The notes under the pieces: model-generated
What the model saw: only the letters and a program-made list of their open reading frames with translations
Database searches by the model: none
Told to the model about the DNA's origin: nothing
Assembly: GCF_900215605.1 (NCBI RefSeq)
Contig: NZ_OBEL01000001.1
Coordinates: forward strand, 372,001 to 436,000
DNA from: Cohaesibacter gelatinilyticus
GTDB taxonomy: Bacteria > Pseudomonadota > Alphaproteobacteria > Rhizobiales > Cohaesibacteraceae
Reading direction: 5' to 3'
Length of the DNA stretch: 64,000 nt
Position numbers and translations under genes: made by a program
Part shown: positions 8,302 through 16,468 of the stretch, piece after piece
Numbering within the stretch: position 1 is the stretch's first letter
How the letters are laid out: each line of letters begins with the position of its first letter

Positions 8302-9420
8302 ATGCTTATCGGATGCCCAAAAGAAATCAAAGACAGCGAAGACCGCGTTGGTCTGGTGCCATCTTCCGTTCAGGAACTGGTTGCCAGCGGCCACGAAGTC
8401 ATGATGGAAACCAATGCTGGTCAAGGCATCGGTTGTTCAGACAATGACTATCTTGCAGCCGGCGCGACCATCGTGGAGACCGCTGACGAGATCTTTGCCA
8501 AGGCCGATATGGTCGTCAAAGTGAAAGAGCCTCAGGCTGTAGAGCGTGCGAAACTGCGTAAAGGTCAGGTTCTCTTCACTTACCTGCATTTGGCACCAGA
8601 TGCTCCTCAGACCGAAGATCTGGTAAAGTCCGAAGCAACCTGCATCGCTTATGAAACCGTGACTTCCGATTCCGGTGCTCTGCCATTGCTCTTCCCAATG
8701 TCAGAAGTTGCTGGCCGTCTGGCTCCACAGGTTGGCGCACAGGCTCTGGAAAACAATGGCGGCGGCATGGGCATTCTGCTCGGTGGCGTTCCTGGTGTGG
8801 ATCCTGCTGAAGTCGTCATCATCGGCGCTGGCGTGTCCGGCACCAACGCAGCTCGCATCGCGCTGGGCATGGGTGCATCCGTGACCATGGTTGATCGCAA
8901 TGTTGACGCTCTGCGTGCAGCAGTTGACCGCTTCGGTACCGCAGTGAAGACCGTTTACTCCAATAAGGGCAACATTGCTCGCTTGGTTGAAAAAGCAGAC
9001 ATGGTCATCGGTACCGTTCTGATCCCCGGTGCAGCAGCTCCAAAACTCGTCACCAAGGAAATGATCGCTTCCATGCGTGATGGTTCCGTCATCGTTGACG
9101 TAGCAATCGATCAGGGCGGCTGCTTCGAGACCTCCAAAGCGACCACTCACTCCAACCCAACCTATGTAGTTGACGGCGTGGTTCACTATTGTGTGGCCAA
9201 CATGCCTGGCTGTGTGGCTCGCACTTCTGCCTTTGCGCTCAACAATGCGACCCTACCATTCACTCTGGCTCTGGCCAACAAAGGCTGGCAGCAGGCACTG
9301 AAAGACGATGCACATCTGCGCAACGGCCTGAACGTGCATGAAGGCAAAGTCACCTACAAGGCCGTCGCCGACGATCTTGGCTACGACTATGTCTCTTCTG
9401 AGAGCATTTTGGGTCTCTAA
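8302..9420 (+). CDS. ald: alanine dehydrogenase
   Basis: The 372-residue enzyme interconverts L-alanine and pyruvate plus ammonia with NAD. It starts with MLIGCPKEIKDSEDRVGLVP, the highly conserved opening of Ald, and contains the substrate-binding Lys region (VKVKEPQAVERAKLRKGQVLFTY split over residues 72-94), the catalytic His in YLHLAPD, and the NAD-binding Rossmann stretch (VVIIGAGVSGTNAARIALGMGA). The conserved SNPTYVVDGVVHYCVANMPG segment is present. The open frame extends 13 codons upstream, but the ATG at 8302 has AGAAGGAA nine nt before it and gives the standard length. Regulation by the divergent Lrp-type protein is likely. A strong terminator follows. Confidence 0.97.
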   Translation: MLIGCPKEIKDSEDRVGLVPSSVQELVASGHEVMMETNAGQGIGCSDNDYLAAGATIVETADEIFAKADMVVKVKEPQAVERAKLRKGQVLFTYLHLAPDAPQTEDLVKSEATCIAYETVTSDSGALPLLFPMSEVAGRLAPQVGAQALENNGGGMGILLGGVPGVDPAEVVIIGAGVSGTNAARIALGMGASVTMVDRNVDALRAAVDRFGTAVKTVYSNKGNIARLVEKADMVIGTVLIPGAAAPKLVTKEMIASMRDGSVIVDVAIDQGGCFETSKATTHSNPTYVVDGVVHYCVANMPGCVARTSAFALNNATLPFTLALANKGWQQALKDDAHLRNGLNVHEGKVTYKAVADDLGYDYVSSESILGL

Positions 9421-9460
9421 AAACTAGCACCCTAGGTGCAGTGGTGAGCATTAAATAAAA

Positions 9461-9495
9461 AGCCGGGCTTTGCATCTGCAGAGCCCGGCTTTTTA
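9461..9495 (+). terminator. rho-independent terminator after ald
   Basis: AGCCGGGCTTTGCA pairs with TGCAGAGCCCGGCT (one G-T pair, 14 bp) and is followed by a T tract; A residues on the left make it usable in both directions. Confidence 0.9.
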
Positions 9496-9507
9496 AATTT
9501 GAGATCA

Positions 9508-10526
9508 TTATGCCATCTGACTTTGTATGTTGGATGGCTTTGAGGAAGATTTCAGCTTGCTCGTCAAACCCTTGACCAGTGCCTTGTTCAAAGGCTCTTC
9601 CCAATAGCGATAAATGATCATTGAAACGCCTATGCAGCCCGCTATAACGCCGAAGGCCACTCCAACGGCGGCCCAGCCAGTAAGATGCAGACTATCTGCA
9701 ATCACATAACTGATGGTCAGGCCTGCATATTGATGCACCAGATACAGCGAGTAGGACGCCAATCCGACTTTGGCGAGTGGTGCAATGGAAAGCGCCCGGT
9801 TCAATCCATCCCACCATTGCGGCAGGATCAGAAGCGCAGCAAAGACCGGTGCGAAGGCAAGGAAATAGGCATCGCCAAACAAATGTGATGCCCAGCCAAG
9901 GCAGACAAAGCCATTGAATAGGGTAAAGCCAGCCATGCTTAGTTGCTGTTGATTGACCAGATAGGCTGCTATTCCAAGCAGGAACCAACCGGAGAAATTG
10001 GAAATACTGACCACTGCCAATCCATTATAGATCGACTGAATGCCCAGCATCTGTGCGCCTGACATGGCGACCAGACTTCCGAGGAAAAACAGATTGATCA
10101 GTAGAATGAAATGTTTGCGTGAGAGGAAGTATAAAAGTCCGGCGATGGCATAGAAGCGAACTTCTACAAACAAAGACCAATAGGCCTTATCCATCCAATT
10201 TTTACTCGACGCCAGGCAGTGCGGCATTCCAGAGCTTTGGAGAAATCAGACTGAGGGACGGCAGGAAATTGCCCCACTGGGCCGCCCAGACATTTGGCCA
10301 AAGCGACAAAACCCCAAATGTCAGGCTGGCACAGAGCAGCATAGTCGGCCAAAGCCTTGCAAAGCGACGGATGGCAAACTGCAGAAAGACTGCAAATCTC
10401 GCAGCGTTCCCGCAAATCAAGGTGTCTATATCTCGTTCCCATACCACCTGCCACAATAGCAGGTGTTGCACTTCGGATGTGAATCTAACGGGCACGAAGT
10501 CCGTCAATATAACCAATGCGCGACAT
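9508..10526 (-). pseudogene. acyltransferase-3 family gene, decayed
   Basis: The downstream two thirds (complement 10227-9508) encode a clear acyltransferase-3 (OafA/Oac-like) membrane segment: NWMDKAYWSLFVEVRFYAIAG, several helices and the C-terminal SYSLYLVHQYAGL and YRYWEEPLNKAL motifs. Upstream, in another frame, comes IRRFARLWPTMLLCASLTFGV up to a stop at 10202; one extra base in GTCGAGTAAAAATTGG near 10215 breaks the frame between PGV and KNWMD. Further upstream, MSRIGYIDGLRA starts at the ATG at 10526 and stops after two codons; this is the conserved N-terminus of the family. Between it and the RRFARLWP region the expected FFxISG motif is missing, so a short deletion or further frameshifts are present. 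Intact members acetylate or acylate sugars or envelope polymers; this copy is very unlikely to work. Confidence 0.82.
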
Positions 10527-10660
10527 ATAGGGGCCTTGGGCTGATCACATGAATGAAGTGATCCAGCCTTAGGCTACATTCACAAAGATTGGCTTACTCA
10601 TTGGGTCTGGCTGCCCAAAACCGCTTTCCATGGTTAAGCAAGCCTTGAAAGATGATATAT

Positions 10661-11125
10661 CTAATTCTTGCCGAGACAGGCCTGAACATACCCCTCATCA
10701 AAGATCTCACCCCAGGCGACCTCATAGCCATCGCGCATCATCTGCGCCAGCTCACCATAGCTCTCCCAGCCCGAATGATGCAGCTTGACGCGGCATTCTT
10801 CATCGCCAAGATGCAGGAAGCTGACCACAAGTTGACTGGCCCCTTCTGCCGGTTGCCCCATATGAAAGGCTATCTCGACGGAATGAGGCGCATCACAATC
10901 CTTGAAGCTGCCCCAGATATAGCGTGTGCCGTCAGCGGTAATCTCGGTGATCTTGCCATCATTGACGGCGTTGACTTCCAGACCCAAGGCTCGTGTGCCA
11001 TCGCGATGAGCACTGACAGAGCGTGAATGCAACGGCCACCATAACCCCATCTTGCCAACAAACAATCCATAAGCAGCCTCTTGAGAGAGGGGAACCTGTG
11101 CAGCTTTCACAATGGGTTTGGTCAT
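10661..11125 (-). CDS. SRPBCC/AHSA1-domain protein
   Basis: This 154-residue soluble protein has the START/SRPBCC pattern: an N-terminal strand and helix (IVKAAQVPLSQEAAYGLFVGKMGLWWP split), central strands with GLEVNAVNDGKITEITADGT and WGSFKDCD, strands ending in SQLVVSFLHLGDEECRVKLHHSGW, and a long C-terminal helix ending YEVAWGEIFDEGY. Proteins of this kind (Aha1/CalC-like) bind hydrophobic ligands in a deep pocket; no specific function can be assigned. The frame can open at a TTG at 11137, but the ATG at 11125 has GAGAG five nt upstream. It is followed by nothing obvious on its strand except the decayed acyltransferase. Confidence 0.75.
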   Translation of the reverse strand: MTKPIVKAAQVPLSQEAAYGLFVGKMGLWWPLHSRSVSAHRDGTRALGLEVNAVNDGKITEITADGTRYIWGSFKDCDAPHSVEIAFHMGQPAEGASQLVVSFLHLGDEECRVKLHHSGWESYGELAQMMRDGYEVAWGEIFDEGYVQACLGKN

Positions 11126-11158
11126 GGATACTCTCAAAGCTTCATCAGTGGAATGACA

Positions 11159-11701
11159 CTAATAGCGCCGCATATTGCGTTTGAAAAGCCTGTAACGATG
11201 CAGAGTAACAAGGAAGCCAAAAATCGAGAGGCAGAGGCCCGAGGTTGCCCATTTCAAAAGCTTGGCATCGAATTGGAAATCGGAAAGCCAGGATGTTGGA
11301 TGAGCAATTTCGGGGTGCCAAGGAAAATAGGTGAGGGAGATGGACTGGTCGATTTCGAGCAAATACTTCTCTTTTATAAACCAAACTTCATGTTTGAACT
11401 CTGCGCCCTCAATTGAAGTGAAGTTGAGGATCGCGGTGCTAAAATCTCCGAAATAGGTCGTGTTTTTAAAAAGCAAAGATGGTGGGCCAGAATCAAAATT
11501 TTTCTCGAATGGGCCAGATGATAGTGCGACTGAAATCACACTTCCTTCAGTTGTTTGACCCCAATTGGTGAGCAACCAATAGACCAGACCGGTATCGTAA
11601 TGCGTTCCGACAATGTAGGCGCATATTAGCCCGATAATGATACAAATGGCCATGAAGAGGGAATAACCATCTTCTTGGTCTTGATGGGCGTTGAATGTCA
11701 T
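11159..11701 (-). CDS. hypothetical membrane protein, DUF3592-like layout
   Basis: About 180 residues with one hydrophobic helix near the N-terminus (LFMAICIIIGLICAYIVG), a beta-rich extracytoplasmic region of about 100 residues (GQTTEGSVISVALSSGP ... EHEVW-like strands ... SLTYFPWHPEIAHP) and a second helix (SGLCLSIFGFLVTL) followed by a basic tail (HRYRLFKRNMRRY). This helix-strand domain-helix plan, with a Tyr-x-Pro-x-xPxxA segment just before the second helix, resembles DUF3592 proteins, but I could not confirm the family. The frame could begin at a GTG at 11740; neither start has a good ribosome binding site. Function unknown. Confidence 0.55.
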   Translation of the reverse strand: MTFNAHQDQEDGYSLFMAICIIIGLICAYIVGTHYDTGLVYWLLTNWGQTTEGSVISVALSSGPFEKNFDSGPPSLLFKNTTYFGDFSTAILNFTSIEGAEFKHEVWFIKEKYLLEIDQSISLTYFPWHPEIAHPTSWLSDFQFDAKLLKWATSGLCLSIFGFLVTLHRYRLFKRNMRRY

Positions 11702-11798
11702 TGGAGTAATTGAAATCCGGAGATAGAAGTAAATATGCACTATCTGATGGCAATTATCTAGAATTGCAACTCATGAATTGGTTCATGGTTTCCATATT

Positions 11799-12098
11799 CT
11801 ATTTCTTCCGGCGCAAGAAGGGGCGGGTGGTTTTCAGAACGCGGCCGATACTTTTGCCCGCGCGATCTTCGATCCATGCCATCTTATTGTCCAGAAAGGG
11901 CCAAGTTTTTCGGGTACGGCGGATCCAGTTGCGACCAGAGGAGCTATAGGCGACCAACAGGAAGATCCCCAATGCAAGCAAAGGAACGCCAGTGGGGATC
12001 GGAAGCCAGATGGTGGCAATGCCTGCAATCAGACAAACAATTGCAAGTCCAAGCATAAACCATTGTTTGAAAGTCGCTATCACCGCGAGTCGGTCCAT
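11799..12098 (-). CDS. small inner-membrane protein, paralogue of the 12214-12519 gene
   Basis: This 99-residue protein has two adjacent hydrophobic helices (MLGLAIVCLIAGIATIWLPI and GVPLLALGIFLLVAYS) joined by a PIPTG turn, then a basic cytoplasmic tail with SGRNWIRRTRKTW and a C-terminal RVLKTTRPFLRRKK. The gene just upstream on the same strand encodes a protein of the same length and plan with PVPAG, SGRNLVRRVRKRF and RVLRTTRPLLSR, so the two are tandem duplicates separated by 115 bp. The glycine/proline turn recalls the PGPGW group of small transmembrane proteins, of unknown function. No partner gene hints at a role. Confidence 0.7.
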   Translation of the reverse strand: MDRLAVIATFKQWFMLGLAIVCLIAGIATIWLPIPTGVPLLALGIFLLVAYSSSGRNWIRRTRKTWPFLDNKMAWIEDRAGKSIGRVLKTTRPFLRRKK

Positions 12099-12213
12099 CT
12101 GCCATTCTTTGAGATATCACTGCCTTAAGCAGGACATATGACAGCGAGACGACGGTGTTTCTGTTTTGCCAAGAGCAGATAACGGACCAATGGAAAAGAA
12201 AATTGGGCGATAT

Positions 12214-12519
12214 TCAGAGCTGATTGTCAACGTCGCCAGACAGGCGGCTTAGTAATGGACGTGTGGTGCGCAAGACGCGCGTGACCTTGTTCTCTGATCT
12301 GTCTTCCAACCAGATCATCTGACGATCAATCAGCGAGAAACGCTTGCGTACGCGACGCACAAGATTGCGGCCAGAGCGGCTATTGGCAATGAGCAGGAAG
12401 GTAGCGAAGGCCATGAGAATGGCCCCGGCTGGAACCGGCGTCCAGACAGAAGCAAGGCCTATGACGAACAAAATGATCGCCACACCCACAATAATCCCTT
12501 GCTTGAGCCGTGTTACCAA
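12214..12519 (-). CDS. small inner-membrane protein, paralogue of the 11799-12098 gene
   Basis: A 101-residue protein with two membrane helices (GIIVGVAIILFVIGLASVW and GAILMAFATFLLIANS) around a TPVPAG turn, and a basic tail (SGRNLVRRVRKRFSLIDRQM ... RVLRTTRPLLSR). Compared with its downstream duplicate, the turn, the SGRN(W/L)(I/V)RR motif, the (D/R)xxMxWxEDR segment and the RVL(K/R)TTRP(F/L)L end are conserved, while the helices have diverged; this points to an old duplication with a conserved cytoplasmic function. The start is a TTG at 12519 with AGGA about 8 nt upstream; there is no better ATG. Confidence 0.68.
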   Translation of the reverse strand: MVTRLKQGIIVGVAIILFVIGLASVWTPVPAGAILMAFATFLLIANSRSGRNLVRRVRKRFSLIDRQMIWLEDRSENKVTRVLRTTRPLLSRLSGDVDNQL

Positions 12520-12643
12520 ATGTCTTGTCCTGTTCCAAAATGTAAAAGCGCTAAAATATGAAGCACCCTTACAGCTTAGATAAGGGCATTTGTGTCAAGA
12601 TCAAGGTGCAACTGAACCGCTCCACAGCCCTGAGCACCATGCA

Positions 12644-13885
12644 TCATTTTTTTCTCAAGACAGTGACACATTCCACATGTGCGGAGAAGAGAAATTGATC
12701 TACCGGGGTGACACTTTCAATCTCGTAGCCACCGTCAACCAAAATGCGCAAATCTCGGGCCAAGGTGCCAGGGTTGCAGGAAACAGCCACCACACAGGGG
12801 ATGTTGGATTTGGCAATTTCTTCAGCCTGCGCTTTGGCACCTGCGCGTGGGGGATCAAAGACCACGGCATCGAATTTCTTCATCTCCATCGCCAAGACGG
12901 GGCGACGGAACAGATCACGGCGCTCAATCTTGATGCCTTTCAGATTGGAGCCAAAGCGCCAACCTTTCTCCAAGGCCTTGAGAGCCGCTTCATCGCCCTC
13001 CAAAGCCCAGACAGGAGAATTCTCGGCCAGGCGAAGGGCAAAGGTGCCCGACCCGCAAAAGAGATCAATCACACGCTTGGCTTTGTCTCCAACGGCATCA
13101 AGCACCAGATTCACCATGGCGTGTTCCGCCGTTGCGTCAGCTTGTGTGAACGCTCCGGAGGGAGGAGAGACATGAGCCCGTCCCATGGTCAGTTGTGGTG
13201 GGCGGCGTTCCAGTAATATCTCGCCATTGGCGCTGAGACGGGCAAGGTCCAGATCTTCGGCGACTTGAACAGCTTTCAGATAAGTCTGACCGCCATTCAA
13301 ATCCCTGACATTGGCAAGGCTCACATCAATACCGGAATTCGTGGACAGCAATGTGACTTTTGCCTCGCCCTTCTTGGTCATGAAAAGCGGAAGCACTTCG
13401 GCCAGCTTTGGCAGCAATGCAGAAAGCTCTGGGACGAGCACCGGGCAATGGTTCACATCAACAATGCGATTGCTCTTTGCCTCATGGTAGCCAAACAAAA
13501 GCCGACGACCAATTAAGCGGGCAGTCAGAACCGCGCGGCGACGTCCACCGGGTTTGGTTGCGATCATGGGCTGCAAAGGAACATCGAAACCACGTGACGC
13601 AAGAGCCTCTTTCACAAGATTGGATTTCCATGCTTGATAAGGCTCACTCGCCAGATGTTGCATGGAACACCCACCACAACGCTCGAACAAAGGACAGATG
13701 GCATCGACACGGTCCGCTGATGAGACGACAACTTCTTCCAGCTCAGCACGCTCGCCACGTGGTGTGATACGCACCCGCTCGCCTTCAAGAGCATAGGGCA
13801 CAAACATCGCTTTGCCATCATGATGGGCAATGCCATCGCCTTTGGCCCCAAGGCTTTCAATCATCACTTCAACGGGATCGGTCAC
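12644..13885 (-). CDS. class I SAM-dependent RNA m5U methyltransferase (RlmD/TrmA family)
   Basis: The 413-residue enzyme starts with a TRAM domain (VEVMIESLGAKGDGIAHHDG), followed by four cysteines that fit the Fe-S cluster of RlmD (CPLFERCGGCSMQH and CPVLVP), and ends with a Rossmann methyltransferase domain: DLFCGSGTFALRLA for SAM binding, FDPPRAGA and the catalytic VVAVSCNPGTLARDL, where the Cys attacks uracil C6. These enzymes methylate uridine C5 in 23S rRNA (U1939 for RlmD) or related RNA sites; the alphaproteobacterial target is inferred by homology. The GTG start at 13885 has GAGG eight nt upstream. The gene stands at the head of a minus-strand group with the two small membrane proteins. 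Confidence 0.92.
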   Translation of the reverse strand: MTDPVEVMIESLGAKGDGIAHHDGKAMFVPYALEGERVRITPRGERAELEEVVVSSADRVDAICPLFERCGGCSMQHLASEPYQAWKSNLVKEALASRGFDVPLQPMIATKPGGRRRAVLTARLIGRRLLFGYHEAKSNRIVDVNHCPVLVPELSALLPKLAEVLPLFMTKKGEAKVTLLSTNSGIDVSLANVRDLNGGQTYLKAVQVAEDLDLARLSANGEILLERRPPQLTMGRAHVSPPSGAFTQADATAEHAMVNLVLDAVGDKAKRVIDLFCGSGTFALRLAENSPVWALEGDEAALKALEKGWRFGSNLKGIKIERRDLFRRPVLAMEMKKFDAVVFDPPRAGAKAQAEEIAKSNIPCVVAVSCNPGTLARDLRILVDGGYEIESVTPVDQFLFSAHVECVTVLRKK

Positions 13886-14087
13886 AATCGGTCCTCTTCA
13901 ATCCATCTGGTCTGCGCCACTCTTAAGCGAAGAGGCCCAAGAATGAAAGGGGAGGCAAGATTAAGACTTTGAAAACCATAAGTTCAGATATTCAAAAATA
14001 ATAGAAAATTTTATCTACCCCATTAGCCCCGCTTTAAGCAGCGTTACTTTAATAATTGGACCTTCTGTTCCAAAACGGAGAGAAAGT

Positions 14088-15050
14088 ATGTTGCTACGAC
14101 TTTTCTATGGGGTAATTATCTCAGCTTTTCTTCTGATGCCAAGTCATGCTGCAACCAAACATTCCTGGAAAGTTTCCAAGATTTTTGGTCAGGCATGGAT
14201 CGCATCGACGGGTGTGAAGCCCCGTAAAGTTTCCAAAGGCAGCATGCTTAACCCAGGCGAGACATTGTCCACACGAGGGCGAACCAAGCTGATGTTGAGC
14301 CGAGGCAAAGAGCGTATTCAGGTTGGCTCCAATGCGGTTATGGCAATTCCGCGAGAACAATATCTACGGACTGGTAAGACGCTGATTTTGCAACAGGCGG
14401 GACGACTGGATCTCGCAGTCAACAAAAAGGACGTCAAGCATTTTGCAGTGAAAACGCCCTATGTGGCTGCAATTGTGAAGGGAACACAATTCTCTGTCTC
14501 TGTGACAGAGAAGAAAACGATCGTTTCTGTTCGTTCCGGTAAAGTGGGGGTATCCAGTTCTTTGTCTGGAGAAGAAGTGGATATCACCGCAGGCCAAACG
14601 GCTAGTCTTGATCGCGCCAAATCCAAATTTTCCGTCTCGGGCCTGGGTAAGGCAGCAAGCGTGCGGAAAGTGAAAAAAGTTAAGGTAGTTCCGCCTGCTT
14701 TTGTGGCTACTAAAACAATAAAAGGCAGTCGCAAGGAGCTCTCTCCGGGTTCTGCCAGAAAGACTTCGCCTCAATCCTGGCATAGTCAGGTAAATCCAGG
14801 CATGGAATTCAGAGGTGGTGCCCGTTCTGCTGATGTCTCGAGCAATGCTGGAAACAGAGGAAATAGCGGCGCCAATGAGAACAGCAATGGCGGTGGAAAT
14901 GGCAATGGCGGTGGAAACGGCAACGGCGGTGGAAACGGCAATGGCGGTGGAAACGGCAATGGCGGTGGAAACGGCAACGGCGGTGGAAACGGCAACGGCG
15001 GTGGAAACGGCAATGGCGGTGGAAACGGCAACGGTGGCGGAAACTCATAG
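14088..15050 (+). CDS. secreted FecR-domain protein with (GGGNGN)8 tail, copy 1
   Basis: The 320-residue protein has a signal peptide (residues 1 to about 21, LLRLFYGVIISAFLLMPSHA), then a FecR-type beta domain of about 150 residues (GSMLNPGETLSTRGRTKLML, HFAVKTPYVAAIVKGTQFSV, VRSGKVGVSS), a lysine-rich linker (VRKVKKVKVV and onward), and a low-complexity tail. The tail has eight exact GGGNGN repeats encoded by an 18-bp unit from 14889 to 15032 and ends GGGNS. FecR domains of this sort occur in surface or periplasmic proteins, often without FecA/FecI partners, as here. The next gene is a close paralogue. The Gly/Asn tail should be disordered and flexible, perhaps an extracellular or cell-wall spacer or adhesive; this is inference. 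Confidence 0.85.
   Translation: MLLRLFYGVIISAFLLMPSHAATKHSWKVSKIFGQAWIASTGVKPRKVSKGSMLNPGETLSTRGRTKLMLSRGKERIQVGSNAVMAIPREQYLRTGKTLILQQAGRLDLAVNKKDVKHFAVKTPYVAAIVKGTQFSVSVTEKKTIVSVRSGKVGVSSSLSGEEVDITAGQTASLDRAKSKFSVSGLGKAASVRKVKKVKVVPPAFVATKTIKGSRKELSPGSARKTSPQSWHSQVNPGMEFRGGARSADVSSNAGNRGNSGANENSNGGGNGNGGGNGNGGGNGNGGGNGNGGGNGNGGGNGNGGGNGNGGGNGNGGGNS
14889..15032 (+). repeat. 18-bp minisatellite, 8 units, coding for GGGNGN
   Basis: Eight tandem units of the form GGC GGT GGA AAY GGC AAY fill 144 bp in frame with the first FecR-domain gene. Variation is almost confined to AAT/AAC wobble positions, so the array is recent or homogenised by recombination or slippage. Confidence 0.92.
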
Positions 15051-15105
15051 AGTTCCATTTTATTGGCGTTTGTATGAGAAGAGATCTTCTGTGAGAAGGC
15101 GGAGA

Positions 15106-16395
15106 ATGAGTATGTTTCAAAGACTATTAATTTGTTTGACCCTAACCTTCCTGTTGGCAACACCAAGTCAGGCAGTGAGTGAGCATTCTTGGAAAATTAC
15201 CAAAATTTTTGGCAATGCCTGGATTGCTTCAAAAGGGGTGAAGCCGCGCAAAGCTTCCAAAGGCGGCATGCTCAATCCCGGTGAGACTTTGTCAACCCGA
15301 GGTCGTACCAAGCTCATGCTGAAACGCGGTAAAGAGCGTATGCAGGTTGGGGCCAACGCAGTTCTTGCCATTCCGCAAGAACAGCATTTGCGTCCTGGCA
15401 AAACACTCATCCTGCAGCAAGCTGGTCGATTGGATCTCGCTGTCAATAAAAAGGACGTCAAGCATTTTGCAGTGAAAACGCCTTATCTGGCTGCTGTGGT
15501 AAAGGGTACCCAATTTTCTGTATCCGTGAATGAGAAGAAAACAACGGTTTCTGTTCGCTCAGGCAAGGTGGGTGTCTCCAGTTCTTTGTCAGGTGAAACG
15601 ACTGATATCACAGCAGGCCAATCCGCAAGTCTGGATCGCTCGAAAGCAGGGCCTGCCAAATTGTCGGTGGCAGCCGCTGGAAAACGGGTGAGCATACGCA
15701 AGACCCGAAAGGTCAAGGCAGCATTGCCAGCATTTGTGACGACTAAAAAAGTCAAAGGCGTGCGCAAGGAATTGGTGCCTGGTTCGCCTAAAAAGGCCAT
15801 GTCCAAACGACAGCAGGCAAAAGCCCAAAAAGCTCGTGAAACTCGTAAAGCCAATCGATCAAACCGTGGTTTCAAGGGATCAATCAGAAGTGCTTTCAAC
15901 AGAAGCAATGCCGGTCCCGGCAATAATGCCAGTAATGCGGCAAATGGTAAAAGCAGTTCCAATAGCAATGCCAGCAGCAACAGCAATAGTGGCGGTAACG
16001 GAAACGGCAATGGCGGCGGAAACGGCAATGGCGGTGGAAACGGCAATGGCGGTGGAAACGGCAATGGCGGTGGAAACGGCAATGGCGGTGGAAACGGCAA
16101 TGGCGGTGGAAATGGCAACGGCGGTGGAAACGGCAATGGCGGTGGAAATGGCAACGGCGGTGGAAATGGCAACGGCGGTGGAAACGGCAATGGCGGTGGA
16201 AACGGCAATGGCGGTGGAAACGGCAACGGCGGTGGAAACGGCAATGGCGGTGGAAATGGCAACGGCGGCGGAAACGGCAATGGCGGTGGAAACGGCAATG
16301 GCGGTGGAAACGGCAATGGCGGTGGAAACGGCAATGGCGGCGGAAACGGCAACGGCGGCGGAAACGGCAATGGCAATGGCAATGGAAACGGTTAG
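15106..16395 (+). CDS. secreted FecR-domain protein with (GGGNGN)20 tail, copy 2
   Basis: The 429-residue paralogue of the preceding gene: signal peptide (FQRLLICLTLTFLLATPSQA), a FecR domain that is nearly the same as copy 1 (GETLSTRGRTKLMLKRGKER, RLDLAVNKKDVKHFAVKTPY, VKGTQFSVSVNEKK), a longer basic linker (KRQQAKAQKARETRKANRS), a Ser/Asn stretch and then twenty GGGNGN units from 16012 to 16371. A much longer open frame begins at 14815, but it only overlaps the end of copy 1; the true start is ATG 15106 or 15112, both behind AAGGCGGAGA. Only 55 bp separate the two genes, so they are likely cotranscribed, with a good terminator following. The role is unknown; a surface or matrix protein is likely. 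Confidence 0.85.
   Translation: MSMFQRLLICLTLTFLLATPSQAVSEHSWKITKIFGNAWIASKGVKPRKASKGGMLNPGETLSTRGRTKLMLKRGKERMQVGANAVLAIPQEQHLRPGKTLILQQAGRLDLAVNKKDVKHFAVKTPYLAAVVKGTQFSVSVNEKKTTVSVRSGKVGVSSSLSGETTDITAGQSASLDRSKAGPAKLSVAAAGKRVSIRKTRKVKAALPAFVTTKKVKGVRKELVPGSPKKAMSKRQQAKAQKARETRKANRSNRGFKGSIRSAFNRSNAGPGNNASNAANGKSSSNSNASSNSNSGGNGNGNGGGNGNGGGNGNGGGNGNGGGNGNGGGNGNGGGNGNGGGNGNGGGNGNGGGNGNGGGNGNGGGNGNGGGNGNGGGNGNGGGNGNGGGNGNGGGNGNGGGNGNGGGNGNGGGNGNGGGNGNGNGNGNG
16012..16371 (+). repeat. 18-bp minisatellite, 20 units, coding for GGGNGN
   Basis: Twenty in-frame 18-bp units of the same sequence as the array in the upstream paralogue. The units differ mainly at the AAT/AAC codons and GGT/GGC, and the array ends in a degenerate GNGNGNG coding stretch. 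Confidence 0.92.
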
Positions 16396-16440
16396 AGATT
16401 GACCATTCCCTGGATATTCATGACATAGATGACACGGCTT

Positions 16441-16468
16441 CCCGGTCAGCTTTGCTGGCCGGGATTTT
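16441..16468 (+). terminator. rho-independent terminator of the FecR-domain gene pair
   Basis: CCCGGTCAGC and GCTGGCCGGG form a 10-bp stem (one G-T pair) with a TTT loop, followed by ATTTTTC. Confidence 0.88.

Noticed and set aside
14889-16371. Tandem arrays considered as a CRISPR array
   Set aside because: The units are contiguous 18-bp copies without spacers, in frame with a protein; there are no cas genes.
15483-16382. Long antisense frame coding for a Pro/Leu/Phe repeat (FPPPLP) opposite the FecR-domain gene
   Set aside because: It only mirrors the 18-bp repeat of the sense gene, has no ribosome binding site and ends where the real signal begins; the sense frame has a signal peptide and a FecR domain.
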